Shown here piece after piece: positions 5,949 to 8,345 of a DNA stretch of 8,345 nucleotides. Below the pieces are notes generated by a model that was given only the letters and a program-made list of their open reading frames with translations, was not told the origin of the DNA and did no database searches. This DNA is from Candidatus Woesearchaeota archaeon (GTDB taxonomy: Archaea; Nanobdellota; Nanobdellia; Woesearchaeales; JACRKL01). The stretch is taken from assembly GCA_016219795.1 (NCBI GenBank), contig JACRKK010000045.1, positions 1-8,345 on the forward strand. Direction: 5' to 3'. A program made the translations under genes and the position numbers. Position 1 is the stretch's first letter; each line of letters begins with the position of its first letter.

Positions 5949-6638
5949 ATGACCATTAATGAAATTGTTGAAAGAGTTGCAGACGGCGGAAACTTACTAG
6001 AAAATCTTCGCCGCATTAAGCCTGGGAGCTGGCAGACTGCAAGTAGGGTCTATGCTGCATGGAATGTAGGTGTTCCTATAGAGGGGGTATATGTCAATCT
6101 CATGGCAGGTTATGGGAAGGAAAGTAACGACCAAGCTATTTTTAGTCTTTATGGTCCGGATGGAAACCTTCTTGCTGATGAACGGTTCCAGGAAGCAGCC
6201 TATAATGGCATTCTAAACGATGGGTTTTTTATTCCTTCAAGAAAAATGAAGATGCACGTCACATCTGTTGCGCCCCTTGTAATGGTGAATTATTCTGATT
6301 TGCATGTCAAAACTGAGGGCTGTTCTGAAACGTATGGCTTTATTGAGGCTTTGGATGAAAATACTGTAGAGGAAAAATGCGTGCTGAAAGCAGTTTATGG
6401 TTCTGAGAATCCAGGCAAAGGAAAGAGGGTTTATCTTTTACGGGAAAATGTTGTTTTGGAACAATTAAAGAATAGGGACCATGATGACTTGATTGTGCGG
6501 GCATGCGACCTCTACAACGACCATATTTTTGACGCTGACAGGAGGTATCTGAGCAGCCCCAGTTGTGCTGTCCGCGGGATACGTCGTGATGTTGCCCAAG
6601 GTGTGGTTCGGTGTCAGGAATTAACCGCTAGCAATTAA
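5949..6638 (+). CDS. Hypothetical protein, 229 residues, unrecognised
   Basis: I do not recognise a family. The protein appears soluble: no signal peptide and no transmembrane segment are visible. A short N-terminal helix (INEIVERV) is followed by a region rich in beta-prone segments at about residues 44-70, 92-115 and 160-170. The C-terminal part is charged (DHDDLIVRACDLYNDHIFDADRR, residues about 178-199, quoted here only as DHDDLIV and DADRR). Five cysteines at 125, 144, 186, 206 and 222 are scattered rather than paired as in a zinc site. Translation is supported by GGTGA 4 nt before the ATG, a TATA box at the right distance and an uninterrupted frame with a sensible composition. It is flanked by its own promoter and by two inverted repeats after the stop, so it looks like a single-gene unit. 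Confidence 0.75.
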   Translation: MTINEIVERVADGGNLLENLRRIKPGSWQTASRVYAAWNVGVPIEGVYVNLMAGYGKESNDQAIFSLYGPDGNLLADERFQEAAYNGILNDGFFIPSRKMKMHVTSVAPLVMVNYSDLHVKTEGCSETYGFIEALDENTVEEKCVLKAVYGSENPGKGKRVYLLRENVVLEQLKNRDHDDLIVRACDLYNDHIFDADRRYLSSPSCAVRGIRRDVAQGVVRCQELTASN

Positions 6639-6678
6639 TGCCAGACCTAAGTAGCTGATCATATTGTTATGTCTGGCA
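6639..6678 (+). repeat. Inverted repeat directly after the 229-residue gene
   Basis: TGCCAGAC (6639-6646) and GTCTGGCA (6671-6678) are perfect 8-bp reverse complements separated by 24 nt. The repeat begins on the base after the stop codon of the gene at 5949-6638, and the right arm runs into AAATTTT. It may act as a 3'-end stem or terminator of that transcript. Confidence 0.45.
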
Positions 6679-6681
6679 AAT

Positions 6682-6727
6682 TTTAGTCAGCGATTAACGA
6701 TATGACTTATTTTTGTCGCTGACTAAA
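6682..6727. repeat. 12-bp inverted repeat between two genes
   Basis: TTTAGTCAGCGA (6682-6693) and TCGCTGACTAAA (6716-6727) are perfect 12-bp reverse complements with a 22-nt spacer. The spacer ends in a T-rich run (ATTTTTG, 6709-6715). It follows the 8-bp repeat at 6639-6678 after only 3 nt and lies upstream of the TATA box of the gene at 6770. It could be a terminator, a regulator-binding site, or a short mobile-element remnant. Confidence 0.5.
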
Positions 6728-6739
6728 TTAACACAACCC

Positions 6740-6747
6740 TTATTAAT
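6740..6747 (+). promoter_or_regulatory. TATA-like box of the NFACT-R gene
   Basis: TTATTAAT is centred about 26 nt before the ATG at 6770. No Shine-Dalgarno sequence is present between it and the ATG, consistent with a leaderless transcript. Confidence 0.4.
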
Positions 6748-6769
6748 TCCTTGATTTATTTCTCCAGTA

Positions 6770-7549
6770 ATGACCCAACTAACCCTCTACCTGGACAAAT
6801 CCCTGGAGGAAAATGCCGGCATCTATTTTGACAAGGCAAAAAAAGCCAAGAAAAAAATAGAGGGCGCAACAAAAGCACTTGAGATTGCCAGGCAAAAGCT
6901 TGCTGAACTGATGGCAAAGCAGCAGGCAGAAGATGCAGCAAGACCTGTAAAGAATGCTGCACGCAAGAAAGAGTGGTATGAAAAATTCAGATGGTTCTAC
7001 ACCTCAGATGGTCTGCTGGTGATAGGAGGCAGGGATGCGGCCACCAATGAGATGGTTATCAAAAAACATACGGAAAAAAGGGATCTGGTGCTTCATACGG
7101 ATATGGCAGGCAGCCCGTTTTTTGTAATCAAAGCGCAAGGGAAAGATGTGCCCCTGACCAGCATTGAAGAGGCGGCAGACGCTACCTGCTCATTCTCCAA
7201 GGCGTGGAAGCTTGGGCTTGGGATGACATCTGTCTTCTATGTGGATCCTGAGCAAGTTTCCAAGGAAGCAAACCCTGGTGAATATATGGGCAAAGGAGCT
7301 TTCATGATTAGGGGCAAGACCCATTATGCGAAGAACAGGGCCAATCTTGCGCTTGGCATCTTTCATGACGCAATCATGGCAGGACCCCAAACTGCCATAA
7401 CGAAACACTGCAGCCAGTATCTTGTTGTTGTGCAGGGAGATGATAAACCAAGCGACGTTGCAAAAAAGATAAAAGCAAAACTTGGCTTCTCTGACCTGGA
7501 TGAGATTATCAGGGCACTGCCTGCGGGTGGGGCTGCGCTGAAGAAGTGA
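6770..7549 (+). CDS. Stand-alone C-terminal half of RqcH/NFACT (NFACT-R, DUF814)
   Basis: A 259-residue protein matching the C-terminal part of archaeal RqcH/Tae2-type NFACT proteins. Residues 1-60 correspond to the return helix of the coiled-coil middle region (LDKSLEENAGIYFDKAKKAK), and residues 68-235 to the RNA-binding NFACT-R domain. Typical blocks are EKFRWFYTSDGLLVIGGRDA (71-90), VLHTDMAGSPF (107-117), SKAWKLGLG (143-151) and EQVSKEANPGEYMGKGAF (161-178). Full-length RqcH proteins bind stalled large-subunit/peptidyl-tRNA complexes and are about 600-700 residues. Here the NFACT-N and helix-hairpin-helix parts are absent, and the upstream DNA holds a different gene. The ATG lies exactly where the conserved coiled-coil block begins, with a TATA box about 26 nt upstream, so this is an intact short gene rather than a decayed remnant. 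Confidence 0.88.
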   Translation: MTQLTLYLDKSLEENAGIYFDKAKKAKKKIEGATKALEIARQKLAELMAKQQAEDAARPVKNAARKKEWYEKFRWFYTSDGLLVIGGRDAATNEMVIKKHTEKRDLVLHTDMAGSPFFVIKAQGKDVPLTSIEEAADATCSFSKAWKLGLGMTSVFYVDPEQVSKEANPGEYMGKGAFMIRGKTHYAKNRANLALGIFHDAIMAGPQTAITKHCSQYLVVVQGDDKPSDVAKKIKAKLGFSDLDEIIRALPAGGAALKK

Positions 7550-7550
7550 G

Positions 7551-8189
7551 CTATTTTTTGAGTGCTAATTGTGCCATTTCACCAAGAGTTTTTAATCCGG
7601 CAGGATATTTAGTTCCCCCAAGATATTTAAGTGCTTTGGCCGGGTTACTCGTTAATAGTTCTGCAGCTGCAAGCACTTGCTTTCCGTACTCATCAACATT
7701 TGGGACGCCCCTCACATAAATTCCACCGGAATGTTGATAGAGATTACCCATACCGCTGACAACCTGCAGGTGATCTGAATCCTGCAACTGAACAGGCTGG
7801 GCAATAGCATGGTCTTTTGCGTGTTTTTTCACATATTCCGGATCAAGAACCCTAACATAAAATGCCGTATTCGTTATGTTCTCTGGAGTATAGACCCCAC
7901 AAATCAGCTTGCGAAGCTGCTCTCCATACTTTCCATTCACTTGCCATTGCTTGTAGTGTTTTTGTGCAGAGCCTCCAAGTTCTATTTCTTCCAGAGGAAT
8001 CTTGACAACACGCAGTTCTGTCTCAACTTTCTGAAGCAAGGCTTTTTTTATATCATCCATTGCCTCATTCTCTAGATTGTAGAATTCATTTGATATAAGC
8101 TGGTTCATTGCAGCCACAAAGTGTTCTGGAGTAAAAAGGGGATTGTGCTTTCTACGAACAGCGTAAAGATGGGGTATTCCATGCTCCAT
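7551..8189 (-). CDS. Hypothetical protein, 212 residues, unrecognised
   Basis: No family is recognised. The protein looks soluble and mostly helical. It has a charged helical region at about residues 20-60 (MNQLISNEFYNLENEAMDD), then HYKQWQVNGKYGEQLRKL (78-95), a strand-like AFYVRVLD (109-116), a Gly-rich stretch VSGMGNLYQHSGGIYVRG (144-161), and a helical C-terminus with VLAAAELLTSNPAKALKYL (172-190). Two histidine-bearing segments, KKHAKDH (121-127) and DSDHLQ (137-142), are present, but no known metal motif can be assigned. The ATG at 8189 is preceded by a TATA-like box about 29 nt upstream and no clear Shine-Dalgarno sequence, suggesting a short or absent leader. It converges on the NFACT-R gene, whose stop is 1 nt away. 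It lies 28 nt downstream of a codirectional partial gene. Confidence 0.72.
   Translation of the reverse strand: MEHGIPHLYAVRRKHNPLFTPEHFVAAMNQLISNEFYNLENEAMDDIKKALLQKVETELRVVKIPLEEIELGGSAQKHYKQWQVNGKYGEQLRKLICGVYTPENITNTAFYVRVLDPEYVKKHAKDHAIAQPVQLQDSDHLQVVSGMGNLYQHSGGIYVRGVPNVDEYGKQVLAAAELLTSNPAKALKYLGGTKYPAGLKTLGEMAQLALKK
7554..7559 (+). terminator. T-tract after the NFACT-R gene
   Basis: Six consecutive T residues start 5 nt after the NFACT-R stop. Short T-runs without a strong hairpin are a common archaeal termination signal. The same bases encode the terminal lysines of the convergent gene, so the tract may simply reflect coding. Confidence 0.3.
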
Positions 8190-8214
8190 TGTATAGAGAA
8201 TTTTGGGTAGTGTC

Positions 8215-8222
8215 TTATTAAA
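8215..8222 (-). promoter_or_regulatory. TATA-like box of the 212-residue gene
   Basis: On the minus strand this reads TTTAATAA, centred about 29 nt before the ATG at 8189. It overlaps the stop codon of the partial gene at the right edge (8218-8220), so the downstream gene may have its own promoter as well as any read-through from upstream. Confidence 0.35.
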
Positions 8223-8345
8223 GATACTTTAATTTTGTATGAAGAAAATTTCCCCATGTCCAGACCTTGGTTGCTTGTCCTTCGATTATTGCTGGTGTCA
8301 GTTTTTCGTTGATAGGTTTCATGAAATTCCAGTAGAATTGGAATA
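8218..8345 (-). CDS. C-terminal end of an unrecognised protein (partial)
   Basis: An open frame enters from the right edge on the minus strand and ends at TAA (8218-8220), giving 42 complete codons. The peptide has a protein-like composition: it includes FYWNFMKPINEKLTPAIIEG, then KVWTWGNFLHTKLKYL at the end. The other two minus-strand frames either stop early or give less protein-like peptides. The tryptophan-rich tail gives no family assignment. The gene start lies outside the window, and it is codirectional with the 212-residue gene, 28 nt upstream of that ATG. Confidence 0.5.
   Translation of the reverse strand, partial: FQFYWNFMKPINEKLTPAIIEGQATKVWTWGNFLHTKLKYL

Noticed and set aside
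6639..6727. CRISPR-like or insertion-sequence end reading of the two inverted repeats
   Set aside because: There is no direct repetition of one unit, no flanking target-site duplication and no transposase or cas gene nearby.
7809..8075. 88-codon plus-strand frame inside the 212-residue gene
   Set aside because: The product is a low-complexity, Phe/Ile/Cys-rich peptide typical of antisense reading, and no promoter or Shine-Dalgarno sequence is visible.

Overview
This window looks like a stretch of an archaeal chromosome, most likely from a DPANN-type lineage (Woesearchaeota/Pacearchaeota-like; the lineage is inferred from general resemblance, not from a search). The archaeal call rests on three things: an IF-5A with the hypusination loop, a very short zinc-ribbon L40e protein joined to it, and AT-rich TATA (box A) elements about 25-30 nt before likely transcript starts. 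Several of those transcripts look leaderless. Genes are tightly packed, no gap exceeds 300 bases, and I see no rRNA, tRNA, CRISPR array or insertion sequence.

Left part (1-4074, all + strand). A 14-bp stem enclosing a second hairpin (86-153) lies before the promoter of a membrane proton-pumping pyrophosphatase (hppA). It is followed by a probable operon of IF-5A, L40e and a site-2-type intramembrane metalloprotease with a PDZ domain. The spacing in this operon is 2 and 5 nt.

Middle part (4071-5825). Two leftward genes converge on the protease: a calcineurin-like phosphoesterase (4324-4920) and a previously overlooked 54-codon gene (4071-4235). The small gene has a TTG start, a strong Shine-Dalgarno sequence, its own TATA box and a perfect 18-bp palindrome in the operator position. 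Divergent from the phosphoesterase is an endonuclease IV-like TIM-barrel gene. Its promoter carries a related, slightly longer GTATAC-centred palindrome.

Right part (5826-8345). This holds a 229-residue protein I do not recognise, two successive inverted repeats, and a free-standing C-terminal half of RqcH/NFACT (short coiled coil plus NFACT-R domain, with no NFACT-N). A leftward unrecognised 212-residue gene ends 1 nt from it. The C-terminal end of another leftward gene enters from the right edge.

Functionally the window combines energy conservation (PPi-driven proton pumping), translation and ribosome quality control (IF-5A, L40e, NFACT-R), membrane proteolysis and DNA repair. I see no clear multi-gene novel system. 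The most noteworthy items are the hidden small gene with its palindrome, the matching palindrome at the repair gene, the split RqcH half, and the structured non-coding elements at 86-153 and 6639-6727.
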